DNA of 64,000 nt from an uncultured Cedecea sp. (GTDB lineage: Bacteria; Pseudomonadota; Gammaproteobacteria; Enterobacterales; Enterobacteriaceae): NCBI RefSeq assembly GCF_947498825.1, contig NZ_CANMLV010000002.1, positions 124,001-188,000 of the forward strand, in the 5' to 3' direction. This document shows, piece by piece, positions 1-10,604 of the stretch. Within the stretch, counting starts at the first letter, position 1. Each line of letters starts with the position of its first letter. The position numbers were made by a program, and so were the translations under genes. A model generated the notes under the pieces. It did not search any database, had not been told where the DNA came from, and saw nothing but the letters and a program-made list of their open reading frames with translations.

Positions 1-860
1 TGGTTTCAGGCACCGATGGCGTAGGGACTAAATTGCGCCTGGCGATGGACTTAAAACGCCACGATGCGATTGGAATTGACTTGGTTGCTATGTGCGTCAA
101 CGATCTCGTGGTTCAAGGCGCTGAGCCGCTGTTCTTCCTCGACTATTACGCCACCGGCAAACTGGATGTTGATACCGCTTCCAGTGTGATAACCGGTATT
201 GCTGAAGGTTGTCTGCAATCAGGCTGCGCCCTGGTTGGCGGCGAAACGGCTGAAATGCCGGGCATGTACCACGGTGAAGACTACGATGTTGCTGGTTTCT
301 GCGTCGGGGTGGTTGAAAAATCAGAAATTATTGACGGTTCTAAAGTTGCCGATGGCGATGTACTGATTGCCCTTGGCTCCAGCGGCCCACACTCCAACGG
401 CTATTCATTAGTACGTAAGGTGCTGGAAGTCAGTGGTACCGATCCGCTGACCACCGAACTGGAAGGTAAGCCGCTGGCCGACCATCTGCTGGAATCTACC
501 CGTATTTACGTTAAAAATATTCTTGAACTGATTGAACAGGTCGATGTTCACGCTATTGCTCACCTGACTGGCGGCGGTTTCTGGGAAAATATTCCTCGCG
601 TCCTGCCAGATAACACCCAGGCCGTTATCAGTGAGTCTTCCTGGCAGTGGCCGGCAGTGTTTGGCTGGTTGCAACAGGCAGGTAATATCAGCCGCCACGA
701 AATGTACCGTACCTTTAACTGTGGTGTTGGCATGATTATCGCCCTCCCCGCAGCGCAGGCCGATAAGGCCGTTGAACTGATGAACGCCAAAGGTGAAAAA
801 GCCTGGAAAATGGGTATCATCAAAGCATCTGATAGCGAAGATCGTGTGGTTATTGAGTAA
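1..860 (+). CDS. purM: Phosphoribosylformylglycinamidine cyclo-ligase (AIR synthetase), 5' partial
   Basis: PurM makes aminoimidazole ribonucleotide from FGAM with ATP in cytosolic purine synthesis. The reading frame is open from base 3 ([11 protein letters not shown]) with no start in the window, so about 60 N-terminal residues of the roughly 345-residue protein lie upstream. Visible family features are the [10 protein letters not shown] substrate/ATP loop, the [11 protein letters not shown] segment and the [12 protein letters not shown] motif. The stop codon overlaps the purN start by one base (TAATG), which fits the standard enterobacterial purMN operon. The sequence is intact and reads like a normal housekeeping gene. 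Confidence 0.97.
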   Translation, partial: VSGTDGVGTKLRLAMDLKRHDAIGIDLVAMCVNDLVVQGAEPLFFLDYYATGKLDVDTASSVITGIAEGCLQSGCALVGGETAEMPGMYHGEDYDVAGFCVGVVEKSEIIDGSKVADGDVLIALGSSGPHSNGYSLVRKVLEVSGTDPLTTELEGKPLADHLLESTRIYVKNILELIEQVDVHAIAHLTGGGFWENIPRVLPDNTQAVISESSWQWPAVFGWLQQAGNISRHEMYRTFNCGVGMIIALPAAQADKAVELMNAKGEKAWKMGIIKASDSEDRVVIE

Positions 861-1498
861 TGAAAAATATTGTGGTGCTGATATCCGGTAGTGGTTCTAA
901 TCTACAGGCTATTATTGATGCCTGTGAGCAACAGAAGATTAACGGCACCATTCGTGCGGTATTCAGTAATAAGGCCGATGTTTTCGGCCTTGAGCGGGCT
1001 CGTGATGCCGGTATTCCGGCCTTTTCACTTCTCCCTCGTGATTACGCTACTCGTGAAGCATTTGATAACCAGCTTATCACTGAAATTGATGCCTGGGCTC
1101 CAGATCTCGTCGTACTGGCAGGCTATATGCGAATTCTGAGCCCTGATTTTGTTGCACACTACAGCGGAAGGCTGTTGAATATTCATCCGTCTTTATTACC
1201 GAAATATCCCGGACTTCATACCCACCGCCAAGTACTGGAAAATGGCGATCGGGAACACGGCACTTCCGTGCATTTTGTGACTGAAGAACTTGATGGCGGG
1301 CCAATTATTTTACAGGCCAAAATTCCGGTATTTCCTGAGGATGAAGAAAGTGACATTTTTGCACGCGTTCAGCATCAGGAGCATGCTATTTATCCTTTAG
1401 TCGTCAGCTGGTTTGTCGATGGTCGTTTAGCTATGCGGGATAACGCTGCATGGTTAGATAATGTACGCCTTCCTCCGCAAGGCCATGCGGCTGACTGA
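860..1498 (+). CDS. purN: Phosphoribosylglycinamide formyltransferase 1
   Basis: PurN transfers a formyl group from 10-formyl-THF to GAR, the third step of purine synthesis. The 212-residue length matches E. coli PurN. The N-terminal [20 protein letters not shown] carries the phosphate-binding loop, and NIHPSLLPKYPG followed by HGTSVHFV supplies the catalytic Asn/His region of formyltransferases. It is translationally coupled to purM by a 1-nt overlap. A strong hairpin follows the stop, so the purMN transcript probably ends there. Confidence 0.97.
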   Translation: MKNIVVLISGSGSNLQAIIDACEQQKINGTIRAVFSNKADVFGLERARDAGIPAFSLLPRDYATREAFDNQLITEIDAWAPDLVVLAGYMRILSPDFVAHYSGRLLNIHPSLLPKYPGLHTHRQVLENGDREHGTSVHFVTEELDGGPIILQAKIPVFPEDEESDIFARVQHQEHAIYPLVVSWFVDGRLAMRDNAAWLDNVRLPPQGHAAD

Positions 1499-1514
1499 TG
1501 TCTCTGAATCTTTT

Positions 1515-1542
1515 TTAACCCCCTCCTGGGGGTTAAAATTTT
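1515..1542. terminator. Hairpin terminator after purN
   Basis: TTAACCCCC and GGGGGTTAA form a perfect 9-bp stem with a TCCT loop 17 nt after the purN stop. A T-run precedes the stem and AAAATTTT follows it. It separates purMN from ppk-ppx. Confidence 0.85.
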
Positions 1543-1659
1543 CGGTCATTCTGTTTTGCTCACTGATAAGTGTATTTTCACTGTTGCACCTCTTCCCTCC
1601 GTTCATCAAGGCTCTCAATCCATTAAAAAATTTCATCTTTTTACTTTGATCTCATCTTG

Positions 1660-1677
1660 CTGTCATAATTCTGTCAG
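1660..1677 (+). promoter_or_regulatory. Probable PhoB box upstream of ppk
   Basis: The sequence CTGTCATAATTCTGTCAG has two CTGTCA half-sites separated by 5 nt, the arrangement of the PhoB box (CTGTCAT-N4-CTGTCAT). It lies about 105 nt before the ppk start. PhoB control of ppk is established in E. coli, so phosphate-starvation induction of ppk-ppx is a reasonable inference here. Confidence 0.7.
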
Positions 1678-1781
1678 ATAATTTTATTAACGAAGTTGGA
1701 CATTTTTGATGAAAGCTCGCCATAATAAATAACGTGATGATGACAATATTGTCGTCTCTGCGTAAGAGAATGTGAGGACTA

Positions 1782-3842
1782 ATGGGTCAGGATAAGTTGT
1801 ATATCGAAAAAGAACTGAGTTGGTTAACTTTTAACGAACGTGTTCTACAGGAAGCAGCAGATAAAACTAACCCGCTTATTGAGCGGATGCGCTTTCTCGG
1901 CATCTATTCCAATAACCTCGATGAGTTCTACAAAGTCCGATTTGCCGAGTTAAAGCGACGGATATTGATTAATGAAGAGCAGGGATTACCGTCTAATCAG
2001 CGTCATTTACTGAATAAAATTCAGGCTCGGGTAATCAAAGCCGATCTGGAGTTTGACGGTCTGTACAACGATCTGCTGCTGGAAATGGCACGCAACCAAA
2101 TCTTTCTGATCAATGAACGTCAGTTATCGCTCAACCAGCAATCCTGGTTACGTAGCTTTTTTAAACATCAGTTACGTCCACATATCACTCCTATTCTGAT
2201 TAATCGTGATACTGATTTAGTCCAGTTTCTGAAAGACGATTATACTTATCTGGCAGTCGAAATTATGCGTGGCGATGATATTCGCTATGCCTTACTCGAA
2301 ATTCCATCAGATAAAGTTCCGCGTTTTGTTAACTTGCCGCCTGAAGCACCACGTCGTCGCAAACCGATGATTTTGCTTGATAACATATTACGTTATTGTC
2401 TTGATGATATCTTTAAAGGGTTCTTTGATTACGATTCACTGAATGCGTATTCGATGAAGATGACCCGTGACGCAGAGTACGACCTGGTAACAGAAATGGA
2501 ATCCAGTCTGCTGGAACTGATGTCTTCCAGCCTGAAACAGCGGTTAACGGCTGAGCCCGTACGTTTCGTTTATCAACGCGATATGCCAAAAGCATTGGTT
2601 GAAATGCTCTGCAATAAGCTCACTATCTCAAACTATGATTCCATCATTCCTGGTGGTCGCTATCATAATTTTAAAGATTTTATTAGCTTTCCGAATGTCG
2701 GCAAAGCTAACCTGGTGAATAAACCACTCCCCCGTTTACGCCACACGTGGTTCGATCATTTCCGCAATGGCTTTGATGCTATCCGCGAGCGTGATGTCTT
2801 ACTTTACTATCCGTACCATACCTTTGAGCACGTACTTGAACTGCTGCGTCAGGCATCCTTTGATCCCAGCGTACTCGCGATTAAAATAAATATTTATCGG
2901 GTAGCAAAAGACTCACGCATTATTGATTCGATGATCCACGCCGCGCATAACGGCAAAAAAGTGACGGTTGTTGTAGAATTGCAGGCACGTTTTGACGAAG
3001 AGGCCAATATTCACTGGGCCAAACGTCTCACCGAGGCCGGAGTGCATGTTATCTTCTCCGCTCCTGGGCTGAAAATCCATGCCAAGCTCTTCCTTATTTC
3101 GCGTATGGAAGGCGAAGAGATCGTACGTTACGCACACATCGGCACCGGCAACTTTAACGAAAAAACCGCGCGAATTTATACTGACTATTCGTTACTCACC
3201 GCTGATTCGCGTATTACCAACGAAGTTCGTCGGGTTTTCAACTTTATAGAAAATCCTTATCGTCCGGTCATCTTTGACCATTTGTTGGTTTCACCACAAA
3301 ATTCACGTCGTCTGCTCTATGATATGATTGACCGTGAAATTACCCATGTACAAAATGGACAACCTGCCGGAATTACGCTTAAACTCAACAATCTGGTCGA
3401 TAAAGGGCTGGTAGACAGACTGTATGCAGCATCAACTGCCGGGGTGAAGATTAACCTCTTGATCCGAGGAATGTGTTCATTAATTCCGAATCTTAGTGGT
3501 GTCAGCGACAATATCAGTGTGATCAGTATTGTTGACCGTTATCTCGAGCATGACCGAGTTTATATCTTTGAAAACGGTGGTGATAAAAACGTGTTCCTTT
3601 CTTCTGCTGACTGGATGACACGTAACATTGACTATCGTATAGAGGTTGCTGTTCCGATCCTCGACCCGCGGCTGAAAAAGCAGATGCTGGATATCATGGA
3701 TATCCTGTTTAGTGATACGGTGAAAGCACGCATCGTTGATAAAGAACTGAGTAATCGCTATGTACCGCGTGGCAACCGCCGCAAAGTACGTTCTCAATTA
3801 GCGATTTACGATTACCTTAAATTGCTGGAACAACCTGAATAA
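1782..3842 (+). CDS. ppk: Polyphosphate kinase 1
   Basis: Ppk1 reversibly polymerises the gamma phosphate of ATP into inorganic polyphosphate and is membrane-associated. The 686-residue protein is close to E. coli Ppk (688 aa) along its whole length, starting [15 protein letters not shown]. The phospholipase-D-like catalytic half contains KIHAKLF, whose His is the expected autophosphorylated residue, and a second catalytic-region His in [24 protein letters not shown] is also conserved. The GAGGACT ribosome site supports the ATG chosen. ppx follows 6 nt later, giving the usual ppk-ppx operon. Confidence 0.97.
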   Translation: MGQDKLYIEKELSWLTFNERVLQEAADKTNPLIERMRFLGIYSNNLDEFYKVRFAELKRRILINEEQGLPSNQRHLLNKIQARVIKADLEFDGLYNDLLLEMARNQIFLINERQLSLNQQSWLRSFFKHQLRPHITPILINRDTDLVQFLKDDYTYLAVEIMRGDDIRYALLEIPSDKVPRFVNLPPEAPRRRKPMILLDNILRYCLDDIFKGFFDYDSLNAYSMKMTRDAEYDLVTEMESSLLELMSSSLKQRLTAEPVRFVYQRDMPKALVEMLCNKLTISNYDSIIPGGRYHNFKDFISFPNVGKANLVNKPLPRLRHTWFDHFRNGFDAIRERDVLLYYPYHTFEHVLELLRQASFDPSVLAIKINIYRVAKDSRIIDSMIHAAHNGKKVTVVVELQARFDEEANIHWAKRLTEAGVHVIFSAPGLKIHAKLFLISRMEGEEIVRYAHIGTGNFNEKTARIYTDYSLLTADSRITNEVRRVFNFIENPYRPVIFDHLLVSPQNSRRLLYDMIDREITHVQNGQPAGITLKLNNLVDKGLVDRLYAASTAGVKINLLIRGMCSLIPNLSGVSDNISVISIVDRYLEHDRVYIFENGGDKNVFLSSADWMTRNIDYRIEVAVPILDPRLKKQMLDIMDILFSDTVKARIVDKELSNRYVPRGNRRKVRSQLAIYDYLKLLEQPE

Positions 3843-3848
3843 CGCACT

Positions 3849-5387
3849 ATGCCGCTATCAAACCCAACTCCCCGACCACAGGAATTTGCTGCGGTTGATC
3901 TAGGTTCCAATAGTTTCCATATGGTTATTGCCCGTGTGGTTGATGGAGCGATGCAAATTATTGGTCGCCTCAAACAACGAGTGCATCTGGCCGATGGTCT
4001 GGGCCCGGATGGCCGATTAAATGAAGAAGCCATGGAGCGTGGGCTTTCCTGTCTGGCGCTTTTTGCCGAACGCCTGCAAGGATTCAATCCTGATAATGTC
4101 TGTATTGTGGGCACACACTCGCTGCGTGAGGCCACCAATGCTGACGAATTTTTGCAACGTGCAGCCTTGGTTATCCCCTATCCGATTGAGATAATCTCCG
4201 GGAATGAAGAAGCCCGGCTTATCTTTATGGGCGTTGAACATACTCAGCCCGAGCGTGGCCGTAAGTTGGTGATTGATATTGGCGGTGGTTCGACTGAACT
4301 GGTCATAGGTGAAAATTTTGAACCACTGTTAGTTGAAAGCCGTCGTATGGGCTGCGTCAGTTTTGCCCGCCAATTCTTTCCTGACGGCAACATCACTGAA
4401 GCCAACTTTAAACGCGCACGCATGACGGCAGTACAGAAGCTGGAGAATCTGGCCTGGCAGTTCCGTCTTAAAGGCTGGAAAGTTGCCCTGGGTGCTTCTG
4501 GCACCATCAAAACCGCCCATGAGATCCTGGTCGAAATGGGTGAAAAAGATGGCATGATCACTCTGGAACGTCTGGAAATACTGCAACGCGAAGTTCTGAA
4601 ATTTAAAAATATCTCCGCGTTAAGCCTGCCAGGACTTTCAGAGGAACGTAAGTCAGTATTTATCTCCGGACTGGCGATTCTCTGTGGTGTATTTGATGCC
4701 CTGGCGATTCGTGAACTCCGTCTTTCTGACGGTGCATTACGCGAAGGGGTGCTCTACGAAATGGAGGGGCGTTTCCGTCATCAGGACGTGCGTATTCGTA
4801 CGGCGCAGAGCCTGGCGGAGCAGTATCATATCGACAGCGATCAGGCCAGACGCGTACTGGAAACGGTTGAAAATCTTCATCAGCAATGGGAAGAACAGAA
4901 TCCCAAACTTGCAAACCTGCAGTTAACCGCGCTGTTGAAATGGGCGGCTATGCTGCACGAAGTCGGACTGAGCATTAACCACAGCGGATTACATCGCCAC
5001 TCTGCTTATATTCTGCAAAACACTAACCTCCCGGGTTTCACTCAGGAACAGCAGCTCCTGATGGCAACTATGGTTCGTTACCACCGTCGTGTCGTCAGGC
5101 TGGATGACTTCCCGCGCTTTACCTTGTTCAGGAAAAAGCATTTCCTGCCGTTGATCCAGATCCTGCGTTTGGCAGTGTTACTGAATAATCAGCGCCAGTC
5201 GACGACAACGCCGCCGACACTGACACTGGTTACCGATGAAAACCACTGGACTCTACGCTTTCCTCATGACTGGTTTAGTCAGAACGCTCTGGTCCAGTTA
5301 GATTTGGAAAGAGAGCAACAATACTGGGAAACGGTTCTTGACTGGAAACTCAGCATTGAGGAAGCCCCTCATATTCTCGACTTCTGA
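3849..5387 (+). CDS. ppx: Exopolyphosphatase (also guanosine pentaphosphate hydrolase family)
   Basis: Ppx degrades long-chain polyphosphate processively and belongs to the sugar kinase/Hsp70/actin superfamily together with GppA. The 512-residue length is right for Ppx. The phosphate-1 motif [17 protein letters not shown] lies near residue 15 and the phosphate-2 motif [10 protein letters not shown] near residue 140. The C-terminal HD-like helical domain contains the [21 protein letters not shown] stretch. It is coupled to ppk with a 6-nt gap and balances the kinase. A hairpin terminator lies just downstream. Confidence 0.96.
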   Translation: MPLSNPTPRPQEFAAVDLGSNSFHMVIARVVDGAMQIIGRLKQRVHLADGLGPDGRLNEEAMERGLSCLALFAERLQGFNPDNVCIVGTHSLREATNADEFLQRAALVIPYPIEIISGNEEARLIFMGVEHTQPERGRKLVIDIGGGSTELVIGENFEPLLVESRRMGCVSFARQFFPDGNITEANFKRARMTAVQKLENLAWQFRLKGWKVALGASGTIKTAHEILVEMGEKDGMITLERLEILQREVLKFKNISALSLPGLSEERKSVFISGLAILCGVFDALAIRELRLSDGALREGVLYEMEGRFRHQDVRIRTAQSLAEQYHIDSDQARRVLETVENLHQQWEEQNPKLANLQLTALLKWAAMLHEVGLSINHSGLHRHSAYILQNTNLPGFTQEQQLLMATMVRYHRRVVRLDDFPRFTLFRKKHFLPLIQILRLAVLLNNQRQSTTTPPTLTLVTDENHWTLRFPHDWFSQNALVQLDLEREQQYWETVLDWKLSIEEAPHILDF

Positions 5388-5414
5388 TCAGAACGTTATT
5401 ATCAGCACCAGTCT

Positions 5415-5450
5415 CAAGCCCGTCGCATTTCTTTATTGCGACGGGCTTTT
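5415..5450. terminator. Bidirectional terminator between ppx and yfgF
   Basis: AAGCCCGTCGCA (5416-5427) pairs perfectly with TGCGACGGGCTT (5437-5448), followed by TT on the plus side. The yfgF stop codon (5433-5435, minus strand) lies in the loop, so the one hairpin probably serves both convergent genes. Confidence 0.88.
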
Positions 5451-7694
5451 GTTATCCAGCAGGCTCTCCAGTGGTTGAGGATAACTGTTCAGATATCCTT
5501 GAATATAATCAACCCCTAACAGAATGACCGCTTCTTTGATTGATTCTGTTTCCACGCACTCTGCAACAATCTGCATTTTCTTGATGCGCGCTAACTGGCA
5601 AATAGAGCTAACAACCTGATAATCGAGGCTACTACTGAGAATATTACGGATAAAACCGCCGTCTATTTTTAACATATCAGCGTTCAGCTCTTTCAAGCTG
5701 GTATAACTCCCATAGCCCGTGCCAAAATCATCAATTGCTATCCGGCATCCCATACTTTGCAGGGCGCTTAGCGTGATATTAGCTTGTTCCATGTTAATCA
5801 GAGAGTCACATTCTGTTATTTCAAAAATAATCTGCCACGGCTCAATATGATAATGGGCAAGTAGTCGCCTGACTTCCTGCGAAAAATATTCTCGACACAC
5901 AGATACCGGCGTCAGATTGATAGAAAAGCGGCATCCGGGCAATTGTTTACGATGCATCGCCATAAACATTAACGTTGCATTGAGTACCCAACGATCAATT
6001 CTCGCAGATAAACCAAATTCATGAGCAATCGGCATAAATTTATCCGGTGTAAGCAGCTCATTATTATCACCCTGCATCCGCAGCAAAATTTCATAATAAG
6101 TATCTCCCCGAACACCTTCAATAGACTGCGCCATCAGCACAAAACGGCCATTATCCAGAGAGTACTGTAAGCGGTTCATCATATCGACTTTATGCTTCAC
6201 ATCGTTCTGAACCGGGTTTGAACCCTGTGTTTGCAGTATTTCTGGGCGACAGGTCGTCAGTGAGTTTTCAGCCATGGCACCCAGTTCACCTAGCAGTAAA
6301 TAGAGATGAGAAACGGGATGACGGATATCACAATAACTCATCCCTATTTGTGGCTGAAGTGGCAACCCATCCCAGATAAACCGGAACTGTCTGGCTCGCT
6401 GATAGATAGTCTCAATTTTATCCGGGGAAAATAAAGGTTGAGGAGAATCATGATTATGATTCAATCGCAGAACTAAACTTGAACCGGATAAATGATAAAC
6501 CATCTCCTTTGGCATCAATTTGTTACGTAAAAATGCCGCCAACTGCTGCTTGTACTGAATGCGCAACATGACACCATAATTACGCCCCAATAATTCCAAG
6601 TCCGGAATGGTGATGACTCCAACAGTTGACCAGTTATGCTGTTCTAAATCCCGGCTTAATGCACGTAAATTGGGCATCTGTAACACCGGGTCAATGTAGG
6701 CCAGTCGTTTGGATTTATTATGCAAAATGCGCTGTCGTGTCGTGAGTGCGGCCATCAGATAAATAGTGACCGAAAAAACAGCATTACAAGAGGACACTAT
6801 CGCTAAATGAAGTTCAATACCAATATCAGGCGAAAGATAATGATGGAATTTTGACGAAAGCAGGATCAGTAACAAGGTCCAGGCATTGATGATAAACAGA
6901 AAACCAAAACGCATGGCTCCCCATAACATGACAGGAAGCATCAGAATCAACGTATAATCGGTATTAAAAATCGTACTTTTTTCGCTGATGGGATTCAGGA
7001 GTAATACCATAAAGCAAACAACCAGGGCGCTCCAAAGAAGGATTTCAGTTAGCGTGACACCCTGTTGTTTCTGCGCCACCATACGACGCCAAAAACTTTT
7101 TATAAACAATGGATTAATAATAATCCGCAGCAGGTAATAAAAGAAAGGCAACCCGGTAAGGCAGCCCACTAATACTGCCTGATAATTGATAAGTGTACGA
7201 ATCGTCCACAGCATTTCCGGGAAAATTAAATACTCTTGGTCGTACAATCCCAATAGTAAACCCGCTTCATAGAACAGTAAAAATAGCGTTCCGTTAACCC
7301 AGACCAGCCAGAACATTCGCGCCATCACCAGATGCATCATGTCAAATCGAACGACACGATGCCGTGGCACAAAAACATGGTAACAAAACCAGCTAATGCT
7401 CAGCGGCACTAAATAATGGAATGTATAGACAAGAACAACGAGCTCGGACTTCATGGGCAGGTAACGAATCAATAATGCCAGCACGATGCCAGGTAAAGCT
7501 GCCCAGCCGAAAAGCATGACAAAAGCGGTCATCAGGGCCAGTGGCATGTAAAGCAAGAAAACCCGACTACCATCAAGAAGAGTCTGGGCGTTCAAACTAA
7601 CAACCAGAGGTAGCAAGAGGCTCGGAAGGATAAGCGGCAGTGCCCACCATTTATTTTTTGAACGTTGATACCAAAGAAAGAAACGCATTGTCAT
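5433..7694 (-). CDS. yfgF: Membrane cyclic-di-GMP phosphodiesterase with degenerate GGDEF and EAL domains
   Basis: This 753-residue protein resembles E. coli YfgF (PdeF), an inner-membrane c-di-GMP phosphodiesterase. Residues 1 to about 330 hold roughly nine hydrophobic segments. A degenerate GGDEF region follows without a recognisable GG[DE]EF signature. The C-terminal EAL domain carries EILLRMQ in place of EALLR, NLTPVSV, E-I-T-E, DDFGTGYGSYTSLKEL and KIDGGFI, so the metal-binding residues appear to be present. The gene is convergent with ppx, its neighbour in E. coli as well. Activity is inferred from the motifs. Confidence 0.9.
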   Translation of the reverse strand: MTMRFFLWYQRSKNKWWALPLILPSLLLPLVVSLNAQTLLDGSRVFLLYMPLALMTAFVMLFGWAALPGIVLALLIRYLPMKSELVVLVYTFHYLVPLSISWFCYHVFVPRHRVVRFDMMHLVMARMFWLVWVNGTLFLLFYEAGLLLGLYDQEYLIFPEMLWTIRTLINYQAVLVGCLTGLPFFYYLLRIIINPLFIKSFWRRMVAQKQQGVTLTEILLWSALVVCFMVLLLNPISEKSTIFNTDYTLILMLPVMLWGAMRFGFLFIINAWTLLLILLSSKFHHYLSPDIGIELHLAIVSSCNAVFSVTIYLMAALTTRQRILHNKSKRLAYIDPVLQMPNLRALSRDLEQHNWSTVGVITIPDLELLGRNYGVMLRIQYKQQLAAFLRNKLMPKEMVYHLSGSSLVLRLNHNHDSPQPLFSPDKIETIYQRARQFRFIWDGLPLQPQIGMSYCDIRHPVSHLYLLLGELGAMAENSLTTCRPEILQTQGSNPVQNDVKHKVDMMNRLQYSLDNGRFVLMAQSIEGVRGDTYYEILLRMQGDNNELLTPDKFMPIAHEFGLSARIDRWVLNATLMFMAMHRKQLPGCRFSINLTPVSVCREYFSQEVRRLLAHYHIEPWQIIFEITECDSLINMEQANITLSALQSMGCRIAIDDFGTGYGSYTSLKELNADMLKIDGGFIRNILSSSLDYQVVSSICQLARIKKMQIVAECVETESIKEAVILLGVDYIQGYLNSYPQPLESLLDNKSPSQ

Positions 7695-8004
7695 ATATCA
7701 TTTCCCCTTCCTGATTGGGTTTAGTGCCGCAAGTAACACTGACTCATTTTTATCCATGCTGCATGGATACGCGATAAGAGGGAGAATTTTAACCAGAAAT
7801 AAATGTTTATAATAAAATTAAAGTATTACCAAATATGCTGCGACTTTGTCAGACAGTAACCACTTCGAAACGGTCCTACTCTGCAAACTATAGATTGACG
7901 GAGAAAATTTATCACTGCCAGCCCGTGAAAAATTGACCTGAGATGTTCCCTGTGACTAAATACTCATATTCCCAGAATAATGGATTATTTCTCAGCCCCC
8001 TCAC
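7695..8004. other. Divergent intergenic region yfgF/yfgG
   Basis: This 310-nt AT-rich spacer lies between divergent yfgF and yfgG and must hold both promoters. I see AT-rich stretches (for example near 7795-7815) but no regulator site I can name, and no small gene. Confidence 0.5.
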
Positions 8005-8208
8005 GTGGCACAGGATACTTTGATGCGAAACCGCAACAGATTCAATAATCGTATGACGCGTATTATCCTTTTGATCAGTTTCTTATTTTTATTTGGTCGT
8101 TTCGTATATTCTTCGATTGGTGCCTGGTATCACCATCAGGATAAAAAAGAACAAAATCAGCAATCTCAGCAAAGTACCCAGTCGACAGAACGTAATAATA
8201 CGCTATAG
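8005..8208 (+). CDS. yfgG: Small single-pass membrane protein YfgG
   Basis: A GTG start gives 67 residues beginning MAQDTLMRNRNRFNNRMTRI, matching the remembered N-terminus of E. coli YfgG (MSQATSMRKRHRFNSRMTRI), so GTG is preferred to the internal ATG at 8023. One hydrophobic segment (about residues 19-37, ILLISFLFLFGRFVYSSIG) is followed by a Gln/Ser-rich hydrophilic tail. In E. coli it is linked to metal (nickel/cobalt) stress. It stays next to yfgF as in E. coli. Confidence 0.85.
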   Translation: MAQDTLMRNRNRFNNRMTRIILLISFLFLFGRFVYSSIGAWYHHQDKKEQNQQSQQSTQSTERNNTL

Positions 8209-8233
8209 GTCCTCTCTACCTCAGGCTGCGCTT

Positions 8234-9040
8234 TCAAGATGCATTCTGAAGCATTCTCGCGTAGAAAACCAATCTCAGATGTTTGTCTTCATCGACAATA
8301 AATGAAGTATGGTTAAAGGTCACCTCCCCCTCCTCCGCTATTTGGAATGTTCGCTGGCCTTCACAACGACCATGAACATCATGCTGGCTCCACAAGGTTT
8401 TAAAATCACCCGATATCTCACTCAGCATAGCAACAAGGTTTACCATGTCCTCATCTTCTGGTGCCCGGGCAAAATCACGCCGAAAACTCGCTAATACCTG
8501 GGGAGCCTGAGCAGACCAGTCCACAATCTTGCTATTTAACTGACAATCAGAAAATAACATCCACAGCATATTTCGTTCTGATTCCGGACGTTCAGTGAAA
8601 CCAAAAAGAGAATCAGCAGCCCTATTCCAGCCCAGAACATCCCAGCGTAAGTTAAGAATATAGGAAGGGCGCAGAGTTAAATCATCCAGTAACAGACGGA
8701 TCATAGGGGATAACTGACACTCTGTCTGAGCCGTCATCGCCGGGGGACGTTGATGAGCCAGCAGAAACAGATGGCGTCGTTCAATTTCATCCATCTTCAG
8801 TACCCGGGACAGGTTATCAAGAAAACTCGTTGATACCCGAATACTGCGGCCCTGCTCAAGCCAGGTATACCAAGTAATACCAACCCCTGCGAGTGCCGCA
8901 ACCTCCTCCCGACGCAGGCCGGGCGTTCGCCGCCGCTTTCCGGCAGGTAACCCAACATCCAAGGGAGAAAGTGACTCACGTCTGTGACGTAAAAAATCAC
9001 CCAGTTCACTATGAGTTCTGTTCAGTCGGTTGCCCAGCAT
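8234..9040 (-). CDS. XRE-family regulator with MmyB-like ligand-binding domain
   Basis: The 268-residue protein has an N-terminal helix-turn-helix (about residues 10-75; LGDFLRHRRESLSP, then TPGLRREEVAALAGVGITWYTWLEQGR, the hallmark of the MmyB/PvuII-C-like XRE group). The C-terminal MmyB ligand-binding domain includes RPSYILNLRWDVLGWNRAADSLFG. Members usually regulate a neighbouring oxidoreductase or transporter gene. It is divergent from the MFS exporter at 9132 with a 91-nt shared promoter region, so it probably controls that exporter and itself. The ligand is unknown. Confidence 0.9.
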   Translation of the reverse strand: MLGNRLNRTHSELGDFLRHRRESLSPLDVGLPAGKRRRTPGLRREEVAALAGVGITWYTWLEQGRSIRVSTSFLDNLSRVLKMDEIERRHLFLLAHQRPPAMTAQTECQLSPMIRLLLDDLTLRPSYILNLRWDVLGWNRAADSLFGFTERPESERNMLWMLFSDCQLNSKIVDWSAQAPQVLASFRRDFARAPEDEDMVNLVAMLSEISGDFKTLWSQHDVHGRCEGQRTFQIAEEGEVTFNHTSFIVDEDKHLRLVFYARMLQNAS

Positions 9041-9131
9041 ATTACCCTCAGTAACAGTATAACCAGTTATATAGTAATAGGTTAAACGTTCTGCGACACT
9101 CCGACAAGTTTCTTAAAACACCGGAGCTTTT

Positions 9132-10604
9132 ATGACTGATACATCACTACCTGCAACCTGCCCGGCGGAATACCAGGCTCAGCGCCCCGCTTCCCCGATT
9201 GCGCTTTTTATCCTGTTACTCGGAGGTTTCATAACCATCTTTGATCTCTTTGTCGTCAATATTGCAGTGGCTTCTATTCAGGAAAGTTTCGAGGCAAGCT
9301 TCGCTGATATTGCTTTTGTTATCGCCGGATATGAACTCGCATTTGGTGTACTCCTGATAGCCGGAAGTCGACTCGGTGACCGTCATGGACGGCGGCGATT
9401 GTTTATTCTCGGTATGCTGGCCTTCACGTTGTCCTCCTTCCTTTGTGGTGTTGCTGCTTCAGCAACGATATTAATTGCAGCCCGCCTGATGCAAGGTGCT
9501 GCAGGCGCACTTTTGTTCCCACAAATTTATGCCTCATTACGTGTCATCTATGATGGCAAGGGACGTAGCAGAGCCTTTGGCCTACTCGGTATGACCCTGG
9601 GATTAGCCGCTATTGCCGGACAAGTGATTGGTGGATTACTGGTTGAAATGAATTTGTTCGGACTCGGCTGGCGGGTGGTTTTTTTAATCAATATCCCAGT
9701 TGGTATACTGGCAGCTATTGCCGCTCGCACCATTCCGGAATCAAAAGCCCAAACAGATACTGATATCGACTGGGTGGGTGTCATTCTGATTAGCTGCGGG
9801 TTATTGCTATTATTACTGCCACTTCTTGAAGGGCCCAATATCGGCTGGCCACTCTGGACAGGATACAGCTTTATTGCAGGTCTTACTCTGACAGCCCTCT
9901 TCCTGACCTGGCAATACCGCCTCGCGAATATGGGCGGAACACCGATTATTTCGCTGACATTATTTCGCCAACCGGCTTTCTCTGTCGGCTCTCTGTGTGT
10001 CTTACTGATTTATTCTACCGCAACATCACTTTTTCTTTGTTTCGCCCTGTTACTCCAGTCCGGACTGGGGCTTTCTCCCCTTGCTGCCGGGATGATCTTT
10101 GCGCCTTGCAGTGTCGGGTTTATCGCCTCCTCACTGTCCGCACCGAAACTGGTGGCTCGTTTTGGCAACAAAATTATTGCTCAAGGTGCTGCGGTCTATG
10201 CCGCCGGAATTGCCGGATTAATGGTGATGACCTGGAATTTCAGTCAGGAATCAGACGTTATTCTACTGATTTGGCCGTTAATCGTCTTAGGTTTTGGCCA
10301 GGGAATGGCGATGACTCCTATGCTGAATCTTGTGATTGGTTACATAGAAGAACGCCATGCGGGTATCGCAGCAGGATTTATTTCGACCATGCAGCAAGTA
10401 GGAGGGGCATTCGGTGTCTCTATTAGCGGTATTTTCTTTATGAATATTTTGACCCGTGACGCCAGTTTAACCACTGCCGCACGCTATCTTGACGCTTTTT
10501 CAGGTGCAATGATTTACAACCTGTTTGCTGTTGTTATCGCTATCATTCTGATTATCAGGCTTCTCCAACGTAGTCGTGGTATTGACAAAGAAGTCGGCCG
10601 TTAA
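9132..10604 (+). CDS. DHA2-type MFS drug exporter (14 TM)
   Basis: The 490-residue protein has about 14 hydrophobic segments, typical of the DHA2/EmrB-type drug:H+ antiporters. MFS motif A appears as GSRLGDRHGRRRLF after TM2 and a motif-C-like stretch is LGMTLGLAAIAGQVIGGLL in TM5. The length and topology fit multidrug or antiseptic efflux; the substrate cannot be predicted. It is divergent from an MmyB-type regulator, its likely controller. Its stop overlaps the convergent RpiR gene by 4 nt, leaving no room for a dedicated terminator. Confidence 0.9.
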   Translation: MTDTSLPATCPAEYQAQRPASPIALFILLLGGFITIFDLFVVNIAVASIQESFEASFADIAFVIAGYELAFGVLLIAGSRLGDRHGRRRLFILGMLAFTLSSFLCGVAASATILIAARLMQGAAGALLFPQIYASLRVIYDGKGRSRAFGLLGMTLGLAAIAGQVIGGLLVEMNLFGLGWRVVFLINIPVGILAAIAARTIPESKAQTDTDIDWVGVILISCGLLLLLLPLLEGPNIGWPLWTGYSFIAGLTLTALFLTWQYRLANMGGTPIISLTLFRQPAFSVGSLCVLLIYSTATSLFLCFALLLQSGLGLSPLAAGMIFAPCSVGFIASSLSAPKLVARFGNKIIAQGAAVYAAGIAGLMVMTWNFSQESDVILLIWPLIVLGFGQGMAMTPMLNLVIGYIEERHAGIAAGFISTMQQVGGAFGVSISGIFFMNILTRDASLTTAARYLDAFSGAMIYNLFAVVIAIILIIRLLQRSRGIDKEVGR